Below, piece by piece: positions 45,713 through 54,821 of a stretch of DNA of 64,000 nt. The notes beneath the pieces are model-generated. The model saw only the letters and a list, made by a program, of their open reading frames with translations. It searched no databases and was not told the origin of the DNA. Both the position numbers and the translations under genes were made by a program. Source of the DNA: Kitasatospora fiedleri (GTDB taxonomy: Bacteria > Actinomycetota > Actinomycetes > Streptomycetales > Streptomycetaceae); the NCBI RefSeq assembly GCF_948472415.1, contig NZ_OX419519.1, positions 7,035,001 through 7,099,000 of the forward strand, written 5' to 3'. The first letter of the stretch is position 1; every line of letters starts with the position of its first letter.

Positions 45713-47923
45713 TTACCTCCCGGAGGTCTTCAGCTCCCACGCGATGGCCTTGCCGATCTCGTGGGGGTCCGCGTTGGTGCGGGCGTTGACGGTGATGGCC
45801 GTGCCGTAGCGCTCCCGGCCGGCACCCTTGGATGCGGCGTCGGGCTGGCGCAGAGCGGCGGCGGCGCGCTGGCCGTAGCCGTAGCTGTCCAGCGAGCGCA
45901 GCCCGGAGGCGACCGGGCGAAGGGCCTGCTCCAGCGGGCTCGCGTACGCGGCGGCCGGCACTGCGGCCAGCGCCATCGGCGCGGCCATCAGCGAGCGCGG
46001 CGCGGCGGCCTGCGAGGCGGGAGCGGACGCCTTGAACGGGTTGAGCGAGCCGACGATGCCGGAGACGACGTTGCCGACGCTGATCGACTTCATGCCGTTG
46101 ACCAGGCCCTGGATCGCGCTCTTGCCCTTGTCGTAGAGCAGCGAGCCCAGGTCGCCGATCGCGCTCAAGATCTTCCCGGGCAGCGAGGCGACGTACGAGA
46201 CGACGTTGCCGACGCCATTCGAGACGGCCCCGGTCATGTCCGACCAGGCCGAACTGACCGCGCTGGTACAGGAGTTCCACGCCGACGAGGTCCAGGACTG
46301 GACGTTCCGCCAGCCTGCGGCCACGGCCGAGCCGGTGGACGAGACCGCCGACGACACGCTGGAGCTGACGGACCGCCAGGAAGACGCCGTCCAGGACGAG
46401 ACATCGGCCCACGTTGAGGACGTCCAAGAGGAAACGTTTCGCCAGGCGGACGAAGCGGTGGAAGCCGCCGAGCTGGCCGAGTCGGAGACCCGGGACTTCA
46501 CGGACGACCAGGTGGAGGACGTCCAGGAGGACACCGACCCCCAGGCGGACGCCGTGGCCGACGTCAGTCCGTCCCAGGCAGCCTGGACGGCGTGCCAGGC
46601 TGCGACGGCTCCGGAGGCCAGCATGTCCCAACTGGCCATCGTGACACCGAACATGAGCACCAGGGCGCGCAGCCCGAGGTCGACGGTACGCATCAGCATC
46701 GCCGTGGCCTGCGCGTTGTCCTTGAAGACTCCGAAGAACTGGCGCAGGGTGTCCGCGAACCAGCTGATGCTGGCGGCGATCTCGGGCGAGAACTGGACCG
46801 CCAAGTCGGCCATCCCCTGGAGGACGGCGTCCAGGACGCCGACCAGCGGGAGCAAGATCAGCTTGAGCCGGTCGCCCCCGTTGGACAGGGTGATGAAGAA
46901 GTCGCCGAAGGCGGCTCCGATGGCGACGAGCGCCACCGGCAGTTGCTCGGTGAACGCCTTCATCCCCGGCGAGGTCATCGCCGCCGTGAGCTTCGGGAAC
47001 AGGACGTCCGTGAAGTCGGTGATCGACTTCACCATGGGGCGTACGAACTGTGCCCCGGCGTCGAAGAAGCCCTTGATCACGGGCTCGGCCTGCTTGAACC
47101 AGGCCGTGACGTCCTTGACCGCGCCGCCAAACTCGTTGCGGATGGCGGCAGTTGCAGGCTTCAGCGCCTCGCTGGCGGCCTGCATCGCCTCCTCGGCCTT
47201 CTTGCCGAGGGCCTTCATGTCGCCCGCCGCAGCGATGGCCGCGAGGCCGATCGGCAGGACCGGCAGCGCCGCCAGGGCGATGACGGCGACCAGCCCGGAG
47301 GCGACGACCGTCACCCACGAGGCGATGGCGGTGACCGCGACCAGCAGCGGCAGCGCTGCGGCACCGGCCTGGGCGAAGCCGCCCGCCATGCCCAGCGCCC
47401 CCTGGGCGGCCGAGCTGATGCCCGAGCCGATGCCCTGGAGAGCGGAGGCCGTCTGCTCGATCGAGAGCGTGAACAGCCGGCCGAAGTTGCGGGCGACGTC
47501 CGCGGCCCCCGAGCCGATCGACCGAAGGCCAGCCTTGACCCGGTCGAAGCCGCCCCTGGCCAGGTGGACATTGATGCCCAGCCGCCAGCGGCGGCCGGTG
47601 AACGCCCGGACCCGGGCCTCGGCCGAGCCGGTGTCGGCGTCGACGTCGGCCCGGATGCGGACCGTTCGCTCGCGGGTGAGCGCGGCGATCCGGGCAGCGG
47701 CCTCGCCTGTGTCGGCGACGACGTTGACCCGGGTGGTGCGGTCCTGGGTCAGCTCCCGCAGCCGGGCGGAGACCCCGGTGGTGTCAAGGTCGAGCTTGAC
47801 GGAGAGCTTGGTGTACTTCTCCAGCATCTCCAGGTACGCCTTCAGGCGCTGGCGGAAGTCGCTGGTGTCGGGCAGGACGCGTACGTGGACGCGCCCGGCT
47901 TCTTTGCCGCCGGGACCGGCCAT
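45713..47923 (-). CDS. Tail tape measure protein
   Basis: A 736-residue protein that sets tail length. The first 140 residues are a helical repeat with many RxR/TR units; membrane-like hydrophobic stretches lie at about 190-260. Residues 440-560 hold a Ser/Trp-rich repeat (SAWxSVSSWTSSTWSSV type), typical of tape measures. At about 2.2 kb it would specify a tail of roughly 110 nm (family rule of thumb). It follows the G/GT chaperones as expected. Confidence 0.9.
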   Translation of the reverse strand: MAGPGGKEAGRVHVRVLPDTSDFRQRLKAYLEMLEKYTKLSVKLDLDTTGVSARLRELTQDRTTRVNVVADTGEAAARIAALTRERTVRIRADVDADTGSAEARVRAFTGRRWRLGINVHLARGGFDRVKAGLRSIGSGAADVARNFGRLFTLSIEQTASALQGIGSGISSAAQGALGMAGGFAQAGAAALPLLVAVTAIASWVTVVASGLVAVIALAALPVLPIGLAAIAAAGDMKALGKKAEEAMQAASEALKPATAAIRNEFGGAVKDVTAWFKQAEPVIKGFFDAGAQFVRPMVKSITDFTDVLFPKLTAAMTSPGMKAFTEQLPVALVAIGAAFGDFFITLSNGGDRLKLILLPLVGVLDAVLQGMADLAVQFSPEIAASISWFADTLRQFFGVFKDNAQATAMLMRTVDLGLRALVLMFGVTMASWDMLASGAVAAWHAVQAAWDGLTSATASAWGSVSSWTSSTWSSVKSRVSDSASSAASTASSAWRNVSSWTSSTWADVSSWTASSWRSVSSSVSSAVSSTGSAVAAGWRNVQSWTSSAWNSCTSAVSSAWSDMTGAVSNGVGNVVSYVASLPGKILSAIGDLGSLLYDKGKSAIQGLVNGMKSISVGNVVSGIVGSLNPFKASAPASQAAAPRSLMAAPMALAAVPAAAYASPLEQALRPVASGLRSLDSYGYGQRAAAALRQPDAASKGAGRERYGTAITVNARTNADPHEIGKAIAWELKTSGR

Positions 47924-47934
47924 CGGCTCACCTC

Positions 47935-48474
47935 CTACGTGAGTCGGACCGGCGCGGGCCGCTCAGGCGCGGCGGAGCGCGCGAGCACGGCCGCCGGAAG
48001 GCGGAACGTTTCTGCAAGGGGGGCTGACGTCTCGGCGACGGCCGGGCCCCCACCCTCCCCGACCTCGCGCTGGAGCGCGGCGGCGAAGGGGTTGGTGCCG
48101 GTCGGCCGGCCGGTGCGCTTGGCGTACGGACGCGGGTACGGCTTCGGCGCGGCGACGGAGCGGGGGTTCTTCGACGCCTTGGCGACCTGGACGTGGGTGA
48201 GCGCCTGGACGGCGTCCACCAGGTCCGCCAGGACGTACGTCCCGGCCGACCAGCCCAGCGCCTCACGGCCACCACGCAGGGCGGCCACTGTGGCGGAGTC
48301 GTCGGGGAGCGTCCCGATCAGGGCGAGGACGTAGCGGGCGGAGTGGCGGCCCCGGACCCAGTCCAGGACGTCCACCCCGCAGTAGCGGCGCAGGTCGGCG
48401 GTGATCTGCGCGCCGTGCTCGTCCAGCAGCCTGATCAGGCTGCGGCTTCCCCCGGCGCGGCCTGCTCCATCCAC
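47935..48474 (-). CDS. Tail assembly chaperone T region (made by -1 frameshift)
   Basis: A reading frame of 179 codons that overlaps the end of the G gene in the -1 frame. It has a DUF-like helical start (LIRLLDEHGAQITADLRRYC) and a Pro/Lys-rich tail. It has no ribosome site of its own and would be made mainly as a G-T fusion after slippage at GGGGGAA (48447-48453), giving APGGSRSL across the join. This is the universal layout of siphovirus tail chaperones. Confidence 0.75.
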   Translation of the reverse strand: MDGAGRAGGSRSLIRLLDEHGAQITADLRRYCGVDVLDWVRGRHSARYVLALIGTLPDDSATVAALRGGREALGWSAGTYVLADLVDAVQALTHVQVAKASKNPRSVAAPKPYPRPYAKRTGRPTGTNPFAAALQREVGEGGGPAVAETSAPLAETFRLPAAVLARSAAPERPAPVRLT

Positions 48475-48779
48475 CGCTCGACCACGGTCATGGTCTGCTC
48501 CAGCGGCAGGGCGTCCACGGACTCGCGCATCGCCTTCTTGTCGGAGGCGACCGCGACCAGCAGCGCGGACATGGAGGCGATCCGGTTCTCGTTGGACACC
48601 TTCTTCGACTGCACCAGGTCCAGCAGGGACAGCGCGGTCTTCAGGTCACCGCCGGGAAGGGCCTCGATCCGGCGCAACCTGACCTTCTTGCCGTTCTTGG
48701 CGATGAAGGGCAGGCCCTTGCCGGTGTGCTTGCGGTCGGCCTCGGCGGCGAGGTCGGCGAACGCCAGGGTGGTGCTCAG
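48435..48779 (-). CDS. Tail assembly chaperone G, likely CTG start
   Basis: A 114-residue protein that keeps the tape measure soluble. The conserved N-terminus (STTLAFADLAAEADRKHTGK) lies between an in-frame TAG at 48791 and the next usual start codon 34 codons in, so the only sensible start is CTG 48779, behind GGAGAG. The gene ends GEAAA just after the slippery site. It lies between the major tail protein and the T region. Confidence 0.75.
   Translation of the reverse strand: MSTTLAFADLAAEADRKHTGKGLPFIAKNGKKVRLRRIEALPGGDLKTALSLLDLVQSKKVSNENRIASMSALLVAVASDKKAMRESVDALPLEQTMTVVERWMEQAAPGEAAA
48447..48453 (-). promoter_or_regulatory. Candidate -1 ribosomal frameshift site
   Basis: On the minus strand the G frame reads CCG GGG GAA; a -1 shift on G GGG GAA enters the T frame (GGG GGA AGC). 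The position, 10 bases before the G stop, and the direction fit programmed frameshifts in tail chaperones. Confidence 0.65.
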
Positions 48780-48812
48780 GGTGGATCTCTCCTAGCTGGG
48801 GGTGGGGGTGGA

Positions 48813-49409
48813 TCAGGTTCCGGCGGGCAGGCCGGCGTCCAGGTCGAACACGGGGGTGACGGAGCCGAGCGGCGTGCTCTGGTTGAGGGCCACGACGGTG
48901 GCCTTCACCGGCATCTCGCCGAGCGCGGCCGGGTCCATGGTCACCGAGTCCGCGCCGATGATGCTGGTCTTCGGGTAGTGCCAGGCGACGCACTTCGTGC
49001 CGTCCACCGCCGCGATCATCAGCGCGCGGTTCTGCGCGGTCGGGCTGGTCGGGATCGAGAACAGCCCCTTGCTGTCCAGGCCCTTGTCGGTGCCGTAGTA
49101 CAGCTTGTAGGACTCCGCGGTGAAGTCGCTGAGGTTGATCGTCACGGCGTACGTCTTGCTCGGGTCGGTGGTGCGCAGGCTCTTGTTCTGCCAGCTCCCC
49201 AGCACCTCGGGCTCGTCGCCGTCGACACTCATCTCGATCCCGTTGTCCAGGCTCGTGTTCCCGATGGACTTCCAAGTCAGGCCCTGGGGGCCCCACTTGG
49301 TCGAGTCCTTCGGGTCGAACCCGGCCTTCAGGTCCGGCAGCGCGGTGCCGGGCGGGGCGACGTAGATGTATCCGGTGCCCGGTACCAGGACCGAGGGGTC
49401 GTCAGCCAA
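48813..49409 (-). CDS. Major tail protein
   Basis: A 198-residue beta-rich protein forming the tail tube. It starts ADDPSVLVPGTGYIYVAPPG and carries the common tube pattern IEMSVDGDEPEVLGSW and KATVVALNQSTP. Position directly before the tail chaperones confirms the role. Confidence 0.85.
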   Translation of the reverse strand: MADDPSVLVPGTGYIYVAPPGTALPDLKAGFDPKDSTKWGPQGLTWKSIGNTSLDNGIEMSVDGDEPEVLGSWQNKSLRTTDPSKTYAVTINLSDFTAESYKLYYGTDKGLDSKGLFSIPTSPTAQNRALMIAAVDGTKCVAWHYPKTSIIGADSVTMDPAALGEMPVKATVVALNQSTPLGSVTPVFDLDAGLPAGT

Positions 49410-49428
49410 GCTGCTTCCGTTCCGGCCC

Positions 49429-49860
49429 TCAGCGGGGCCTCGTAGTGATCATGTAGTTGCCCGAGAACCGGTAGAACTCGGTCTGGGCCTCGGTCATCGG
49501 GTCGGTGGTGGCGAACGGGCCCGTGGCCTCGCGGAACCGGCTGAGATAGCCCTCGGCGTTGCCGAACTGCTCGAAGGTCAGGCGGACCAGGCCGGCGCGG
49601 GCGCGGCGGGCGAGCAGGGAGGCGTCGGCGCGGCTGGTGGCGTAGGTCTGGACGACGAACATGCCCTCGTCCACGTAGCGCTTGTCCTTCATCACGCCGC
49701 CGACCCGGCGTGTGATGACCAGGCCGCCGCTCTTGCGCAGCGCTAGCTGCCAGTCGGTGGGCAGGTAGACCGCGCAGCGGTGCTCCGGCAGGACGGTGCG
49801 CAGGGCGTCCAGGACGAGGCGTTCGGAGTCGGGCATCAGGTAGGGCTCGCGGGTCACCAC
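49429..49860 (-). CDS. Tail terminator/completion protein
   Basis: A 143-residue protein (MPDSERLVLDALRTVL, then RVGGVMKDKRYVDEGMFVVQ) in the head-tail connector cluster just before the major tail gene. Its GTG overlaps the previous stop (TGGTGACC). Probably the tail terminator. Confidence 0.65.
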   Translation of the reverse strand: MVTREPYLMPDSERLVLDALRTVLPEHRCAVYLPTDWQLALRKSGGLVITRRVGGVMKDKRYVDEGMFVVQTYATSRADASLLARRARAGLVRLTFEQFGNAEGYLSRFREATGPFATTDPMTEAQTEFYRFSGNYMITTRPR

Positions 49861-50150
49861 AGGGCGGCCTCCATCGCGTGGATGCCGTCCACTGGGCGTC
49901 CGGCCCGCTCGTTCCAGCCGCCCCAGTTCTTGTGGGCGGCCAGCGGGTCCAAGTTGACGATCGCGTACCCCTTGGCGTGGCGGCGCACCTTGATACCGGC
50001 GATGAACTCGCCCGTGTCGACGTGCAGGCTGGCCTTGGCCACGACGCGCGCGGCGCGTTCCTCGGCCTCCAGCTTGAGGGCGCCCATCACGCCGGGCAGC
50101 GCGGCCACGACGGCGTCCAGGTCAGGACGGAGTTCCGCCACTCTGGCCAC
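49854..50150 (-). CDS. DUF5403/HK97 gp10-like connector protein
   Basis: A 98-residue protein with features of actinophage DUF5403 (ERAARVVAKASLHVDTGEF, then WGGWNERAG). Belongs to the neck genes. It overlaps the genes on both sides. Confidence 0.65.
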   Translation of the reverse strand: MARVAELRPDLDAVVAALPGVMGALKLEAEERAARVVAKASLHVDTGEFIAGIKVRRHAKGYAIVNLDPLAAHKNWGGWNERAGRPVDGIHAMEAALW

Positions 50151-50505
50151 CCCCTTCCACGATCACGGTGACGAAGCGCATCCGGTCGGAAGCGCCGTGG
50201 TGGGAGCGGGGGGCATCGACCACGGCCCAGTGCGTGCCGGGGTCGCCGTCGTCCTCGAAGGCGAGGCTGGACCACTTGTCGATCACGACGTCCGGCGGGA
50301 AGACGACCTTGCGGCGCACGGGCGGCGACCAGCCGACCTGAGCGCCGACCGGGGCCCGCCAGCCTGCGGCGTCGCCGACGGGGGCGACCCACGCGGAGTA
50401 GGTGGTGCTCGGCCCGGGTGCCGGCCGACGGTCGCCGTAGCCGTCATCGACGTACCGGACGGTGTGGACGGTCACCCGGGTCCGGCCGCGATCCAGCAGG
50501 CTCAC
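50122..50505 (-). CDS. Head-tail connector (stopper-like) protein
   Basis: A 127-residue beta-rich protein (TVHTVRYVDDGYGDR) in the neck cluster, most likely the head-closure protein. No enzymatic motif. Confidence 0.6.
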   Translation of the reverse strand: MSLLDRGRTRVTVHTVRYVDDGYGDRRPAPGPSTTYSAWVAPVGDAAGWRAPVGAQVGWSPPVRRKVVFPPDVVIDKWSSLAFEDDGDPGTHWAVVDAPRSHHGASDRMRFVTVIVEGGGQSGGTPS

Positions 50506-50939
50506 ACCGGCCCCCAGGAGTCCACCGGATCGGGGAACGGGTAGCCGGTGCGCAGGCCGCGCGAGGCGACCTCGCGGCGGGCCTGCACCGAGCGCAGACC
50601 GGAGCGGCCGGCCACCCGCTCGATCAGGGCGACCTCGCCCCGGGTGAGGGCCAGGCCGACCGGGGAGCCGTCCGCCATGCGGTAGGACACCTCTCCGGCC
50701 TGCTCCTGGACGTAGGACTCCGGATTGCGGAAGCGCCGGTCCGCGACGGCCAGGGCCAGGGTGCGGATCACCGGGGGGTGCCGCTCGGGCGACCAGGCCC
50801 GGTGACCCTGGGCGGCGATCACCCAGAACGCGTCTTCGATCGCGGCGGAGGCCCGCGCCCAGTCCGGCGTACCGGGCTCGGGAGCGGGCCTGCCGAGCCG
50901 GGCGAACAGCGCGTCGACCGTCAGCCCGGCGGTGCTCAC
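50502..50939 (-). CDS. Head-tail adaptor protein
   Basis: A 145-residue helical protein (LTVDALFARLGR, then RTLALAVADRRFRNPESY) directly after the coat gene, where the gp6/gp15-like adaptor is normally found. Its start overlaps the coat stop by ATGA. Confidence 0.65.
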   Translation of the reverse strand: MSTAGLTVDALFARLGRPAPEPGTPDWARASAAIEDAFWVIAAQGHRAWSPERHPPVIRTLALAVADRRFRNPESYVQEQAGEVSYRMADGSPVGLALTRGEVALIERVAGRSGLRSVQARREVASRGLRTGYPFPDPVDSWGPV

Positions 50940-51907
50940 GCGGCGGCGGGCTTCGGCTCGCCGGTGAAGGTGACCTTCACGCCTCGCACCTTGACGATGT
51001 TGGCGGGCTTCGACCAGTCGGTCTCGCCCTTCTTCAGGTCGGTGACCAGGCTGGCGCCCCAGTACGAGGAGAGGAACGAACGCTCCATCGCCGCACCGGA
51101 GTTGTAGTCCTTGATCCAGCGCAGGGAGAAGCCGTCGGCGGACTGCCGGCCGCCCTTCGCGGACTCCGGGACGGACGGTGCGCCGGAGACGAGCTGGATC
51201 GCGGAGCGGTGGAAGGCGTAGACGGCCAGCGGGTTGAGGACGCCGTTGGTGGTCTCCACGACCTTGAAGCCGTGGATGCGCCCGAGGGTGCTCTCCTTCA
51301 GGGCCGCGCCGCCGTCGGCGTGCTCGGACGCGGACAGGACGTTCGGGGAGTTCAGCAGGTAGAACGCGGCCTCGGAGCCGAGCACGACGGTGCGGCCCTC
51401 GGACGGCACGTTCTCCTTGTTGAGCTGGACGCGCAGGCGGGCCAGGGCCTTGCGGATCATCTGGCCGGCCGCCTCGTCGCTGGTGACCTTGCTGAGGTCG
51501 ACCGGGATCTTCGCGGTGGTGGCGACCTCGGGGAACTCGGTCATCGCGGACGCGACCTTGTTCTCCAGGCGCTCGGTGATCGAGTCGACCTGCGGCACCA
51601 TGACCTGCTCACCGAAGGAGAGGAGGTCGAGCGACAGCTCGGCGTCGCTCAGGTCCACCGCGGAGTAGGCGTGGGTGTCCAGCTTGACGGTCAGCAGGCC
51701 CTCGTTCAGGTTCTCCGACTGAATCCAGGTCGCGGTGTCGTTGAACTTGCGCTTGGCGTCGATGGCCTCCTCCGCGCCCTTCAGGCGGGCGGGGCGGCGG
51801 ATGTTGATGACCTGGCCGGTGGCGTTGACGAACTCGGACGCGGCGCGGCGGTCGAACATACCCGCCAGGACCACGGAGTCCTTCAGGTTGGCGACCGCCT
51901 GGGCCAC
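50936..51907 (-). CDS. Major capsid protein, P22 coat-like
   Basis: At least 323 residues. The pattern (VANLKDSVVLAGMFDRRAA, then TVKLDTHAYSAVDLSDAEL, then RVQLNKENVPSEGRTVVLG) is that of the P22 gp5-like coat family used by many Streptomyces siphophages. GTG 51907 is the usual-codon start, but the frame carries 17 more sensible residues (SVNPARANAFQNPDKL) up to ATC 51958, which has an AGGA site 8 bases before it. The true start is probably there. Confidence 0.85.
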   Translation of the reverse strand: MAQAVANLKDSVVLAGMFDRRAASEFVNATGQVINIRRPARLKGAEEAIDAKRKFNDTATWIQSENLNEGLLTVKLDTHAYSAVDLSDAELSLDLLSFGEQVMVPQVDSITERLENKVASAMTEFPEVATTAKIPVDLSKVTSDEAAGQMIRKALARLRVQLNKENVPSEGRTVVLGSEAAFYLLNSPNVLSASEHADGGAALKESTLGRIHGFKVVETTNGVLNPLAVYAFHRSAIQLVSGAPSVPESAKGGRQSADGFSLRWIKDYNSGAAMERSFLSSYWGASLVTDLKKGETDWSKPANIVKVRGVKVTFTGEPKPAAA

Positions 51908-52035
51908 CAGCTTGTCCGGGTTCTGGAAGGCGTTGGCACGTGCGGGGTTTACAGAGATGGCGCTGTTCCTCGGGGTGACGGAAGGCCGCCCCGGGGCGGG
52001 ACGGCCTCATGCGGTGCGGGCGGGGAAGGGGCGGG

Positions 52036-52527
52036 TCAGATGCCGTAGCGGCGCTGGCGCAGCTTCTCGGCCAGGCCCTTGTACGGGTCGGGCTCGGCGT
52101 GCGGGGTCAGACCGCCCGCGCCCAGCAAGGGCTTCGGTGCGGCGACGGCGGCCAGGGCCTCGGCGTGCTTGCGCACTGCGGCCTCGTCGCCGCCCTGGAC
52201 CAGGGCGGCGAGGACCGGCGGCAGGGCGTACTCGGCGGCGATCCGGTCCCGAAGCCCCTGCTCCTGGAGCTGGGCCACCTGGGCGCGCAGCTCGTCCGCC
52301 TCGACACCGGCCTCGGTGGAGCGCTCGCGGGTGGCGTCCAGGTCGGCCTGCATCTTCTCGTACAGGGCCTTGTAGTCCGGCTCGGCCGGCACCGGGGCGG
52401 CCGGGCTCTGCTCGCTGCTCTCTGCGGCGGGGGCCTCGGGCTGCTCAGGCTCGGGCGCGGGCGGGGTGGCCGGGTTCACCACGCCGCCGGGGATCGCCTC
52501 GGCCGGGGTCGGGGTCTGCTCGGTCAA
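52036..52527 (-). CDS. Capsid scaffolding protein
   Basis: A 163-residue Pro/Ala/Glu-rich protein with a coiled coil (DYKALYEKMQADLDATRERS) and a short basic C-terminus (KLRQRRYGI), directly before the coat gene. This is the usual form and place of a scaffold. Confidence 0.8.
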   Translation of the reverse strand: MTEQTPTPAEAIPGGVVNPATPPAPEPEQPEAPAAESSEQSPAAPVPAEPDYKALYEKMQADLDATRERSTEAGVEADELRAQVAQLQEQGLRDRIAAEYALPPVLAALVQGGDEAAVRKHAEALAAVAAPKPLLGAGGLTPHAEPDPYKGLAEKLRQRRYGI

Positions 52528-52537
52528 GCTCTCTCTC

Positions 52538-53437
52538 CTAGGTCTTCGTGGTCGTGCTGTAGTAGGTGCGCCAGTCGGCCAGCGACCCGCCCCCGAAGGT
52601 GCGCCACATCCGGGCGAACCGGTCGTTGGCGGTGGGGAGTTGGTAGCGACGGGAGAAGATCGGGACGGCCTGGCAGTGGCAGTGCGGGTGAGCGCCGAAC
52701 GCCGCCGTCGACCGGGACTTGTAGACCGCGCCCCGGGAGGCCATCAGCGCGCAGAAGTAGCAGGGCGAGCTGTCGGTGGCGCGGTAGTAGCCGATCGCCC
52801 CCGGGTCGTCCTGAAGGGCGGTGTGGATCGCGTCCCGGCCGCCGTCCTGGACGAGCATCCCGCCCGCCCCGGAGCCGCCGGTCCTCAGCGACTCCAGGAA
52901 CTCGCGCTCCCAGGCCAGCAGCTCCGGGTCGTCCAGCGCGGCCGAGCCCTCCCGGGCCGGGCGCTCGCGCTCATGGCGTTCCGCCCGGTCGGCGACCTGG
53001 TGGCGGAACGTTTCCTCAGCCCTGCGGGCCTGGCGCGCGAGGTCTTCGGCGGGGAAGGGGTTGCGGGTGTCCACGGGCAGAGGCGTTGACGGTCCGGAGC
53101 CGGTCCGCTTGCCCGTGGCACGGTTGAAGTCGGCCCACAGGGAGCCGAGCGAGGAGTTCGGCCGGTAGCCGGGGCCGCCGATCACGCGGCCGGTCTCCAG
53201 CGCGCGCACCAGCCGGTAGAAGGCGACCGAGAGCGCGTAGGAGGCCGCCGCGGATTCGCGGATCGCCGCGACGTAGGCGGCCTCCAGCTCGGTCAGCGAA
53301 GCGGCGACTTCTCGGGCCTCGACGGCGGCCAGGGCCTCGGCCCAGCGGGCGGAGAACTCAGCGGCCAGCGCTTCCTGCGCGAGCTGGTACGCGGCCACCG
53401 CCCGCAGGATCTCGGCGGTTCTCGGAGTCCACGCCAC
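52538..53437 (-). CDS. MuF-like head morphogenesis protein
   Basis: A 299-residue minor head protein. The C-terminal CYFCALMASRGAVY and AHPHCHCQAVPIF form the MuF-type Cys/His core. These proteins are carried in the head with the portal. It overlaps the portal gene by 80 bases. Confidence 0.75.
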   Translation of the reverse strand: MAWTPRTAEILRAVAAYQLAQEALAAEFSARWAEALAAVEAREVAASLTELEAAYVAAIRESAAASYALSVAFYRLVRALETGRVIGGPGYRPNSSLGSLWADFNRATGKRTGSGPSTPLPVDTRNPFPAEDLARQARRAEETFRHQVADRAERHERERPAREGSAALDDPELLAWEREFLESLRTGGSGAGGMLVQDGGRDAIHTALQDDPGAIGYYRATDSSPCYFCALMASRGAVYKSRSTAAFGAHPHCHCQAVPIFSRRYQLPTANDRFARMWRTFGGGSLADWRTYYSTTTKT

Positions 53438-54821
53438 GGTTCGCCGCCTCCTTCTGCTGCTTCAGGGCCTCGGCTTCGGCAGCCTCGGCCTTGCGGGCGG
53501 CTTCCTCGGCGGCCTTCACTGCCTCGTCTATGTCGGCCTGCGAGAAGCCGGGGATCTTGCGGAGAGCGACGCTGAGCGGCACTCCGGCCTGCATCAGCTT
53601 CACCATCGCGTCGGCGGCCTGGGCCAGGCTGCGGGTTGCCTTCTCGGCCCACTCGACCTGACTCTCGTCCTGCTCGATCTCGCCCCGGCCGGCCGCGACG
53701 GCGCACAGCCGGAACACGCTCTCCCACGACTCGCCCAGCGAGTCCTGGAGGGTGGACAGGAACCGCTTGAACGAGGTCTCGGCGGCGGCCAGGGCGTCCG
53801 CCGAGAGGTTCACCAGGTTCGACCCGGCGAGGTAGTGCGGAGGCACGTCCGACAGGCCCATGATCTCTTCGATGCTCTGGCGGCGGGAGGCCAGCAGATC
53901 GCCGGTCGGCATCGCGGGGAGCTGTCCGAAGCGGGCGTCGCTGTTGGGCGCCATCAGCAGGGTGGACGGGTCCAGCGAGGGGACGTCGTACACCGGCTCG
54001 CCCGTCTCCGGGTCGCGGATCGGGTCGCCGGTCTCGGGGTCCAGGCGCTCGGCCGGCGCGAGGCCGGTGGCGAAGCGGATCGCGTGCGCGCCCCAGTGCT
54101 CGTTGAGCAGCAGGCTCAAGGTCTGCTGGTTGAGGCGGTCCTGCGAGGTGATCAGCGGCTCGACCAGGCCCCGGGTGCGGCCCCGGAGGTCTACCGACGG
54201 CGAGAACCGGACGACGGGGCAGACGTTCATGCCGTGCGGCTCGGAGGTGAGCACCGCGGAGTCCGGTTCGGCGTCCAGGTCGACGGTGTGGCGGGCCACG
54301 TCGTCCCACAGGTAGGCGAGCGTGCGGTCCTCGTCGGGCTGCTGCTCGGGCACGTGCAGCGCGTACACGGGGAACTCGTCCCACGCCGGGTCGGCGTAGA
54401 CGGCCACCGTGCTGATCGCGTCGTAGGCCCGGATCGCGGGCTCCTTGCGGCCCTTGCGCGGGTCCGGGGTGACGACGGCGTACGCGGCCCCGGAGGTCAG
54501 CGCAGCACGGTGGATCGCGTTCTGCCGCTCGTCCAACCTGTTCTTCTGCCAGAACGCCCACTCGTAGGCGTTCTCGCCCGATCCCGGCTTGCGGAAGCCC
54601 TGCACGCGCAGGGCGTTCAGCGGGGCCTCCACCGCGAGGACGGAGACGTTGACGATGCTCCTCTTGACCAAGTCCTTGAACTCGCTGTTGGCCTTGGCAG
54701 GCATCCATGGCGCACGGTGCAGGCCGCGGGCGTAGCGGTCGACCAGGTTGAGCCGGTCGAAGTCGCGGTCGATCAGGTCCTTCGCGTGCCGGGCGCGCTT
54801 GACGACGACGGGGAGGGACAT
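53358..54821 (-). CDS. Portal protein, SPP1 gp6-like
   Basis: A 487-residue portal, the dodecamer through which DNA enters the head. Features include KDLIDRDFDRLNLVDRYARG, LVEPLITSQDRLNQQTLSLL and MGLSDVPPHYLAG. ATG 54821 overlaps the terminase stop (ATGA). Full length for the family. Confidence 0.9.
   Translation of the reverse strand: MSLPVVVKRARHAKDLIDRDFDRLNLVDRYARGLHRAPWMPAKANSEFKDLVKRSIVNVSVLAVEAPLNALRVQGFRKPGSGENAYEWAFWQKNRLDERQNAIHRAALTSGAAYAVVTPDPRKGRKEPAIRAYDAISTVAVYADPAWDEFPVYALHVPEQQPDEDRTLAYLWDDVARHTVDLDAEPDSAVLTSEPHGMNVCPVVRFSPSVDLRGRTRGLVEPLITSQDRLNQQTLSLLLNEHWGAHAIRFATGLAPAERLDPETGDPIRDPETGEPVYDVPSLDPSTLLMAPNSDARFGQLPAMPTGDLLASRRQSIEEIMGLSDVPPHYLAGSNLVNLSADALAAAETSFKRFLSTLQDSLGESWESVFRLCAVAAGRGEIEQDESQVEWAEKATRSLAQAADAMVKLMQAGVPLSVALRKIPGFSQADIDEAVKAAEEAARKAEAAEAEALKQQKEAANRGVDSENRRDPAGGGRVPARAGSAGR

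Noticed and set aside
53358..53437. 80-base overlap of the portal and MuF genes as an annotation error
   Set aside because: Both frames give sensible residues through the overlap and such overlaps are common in phage head genes.
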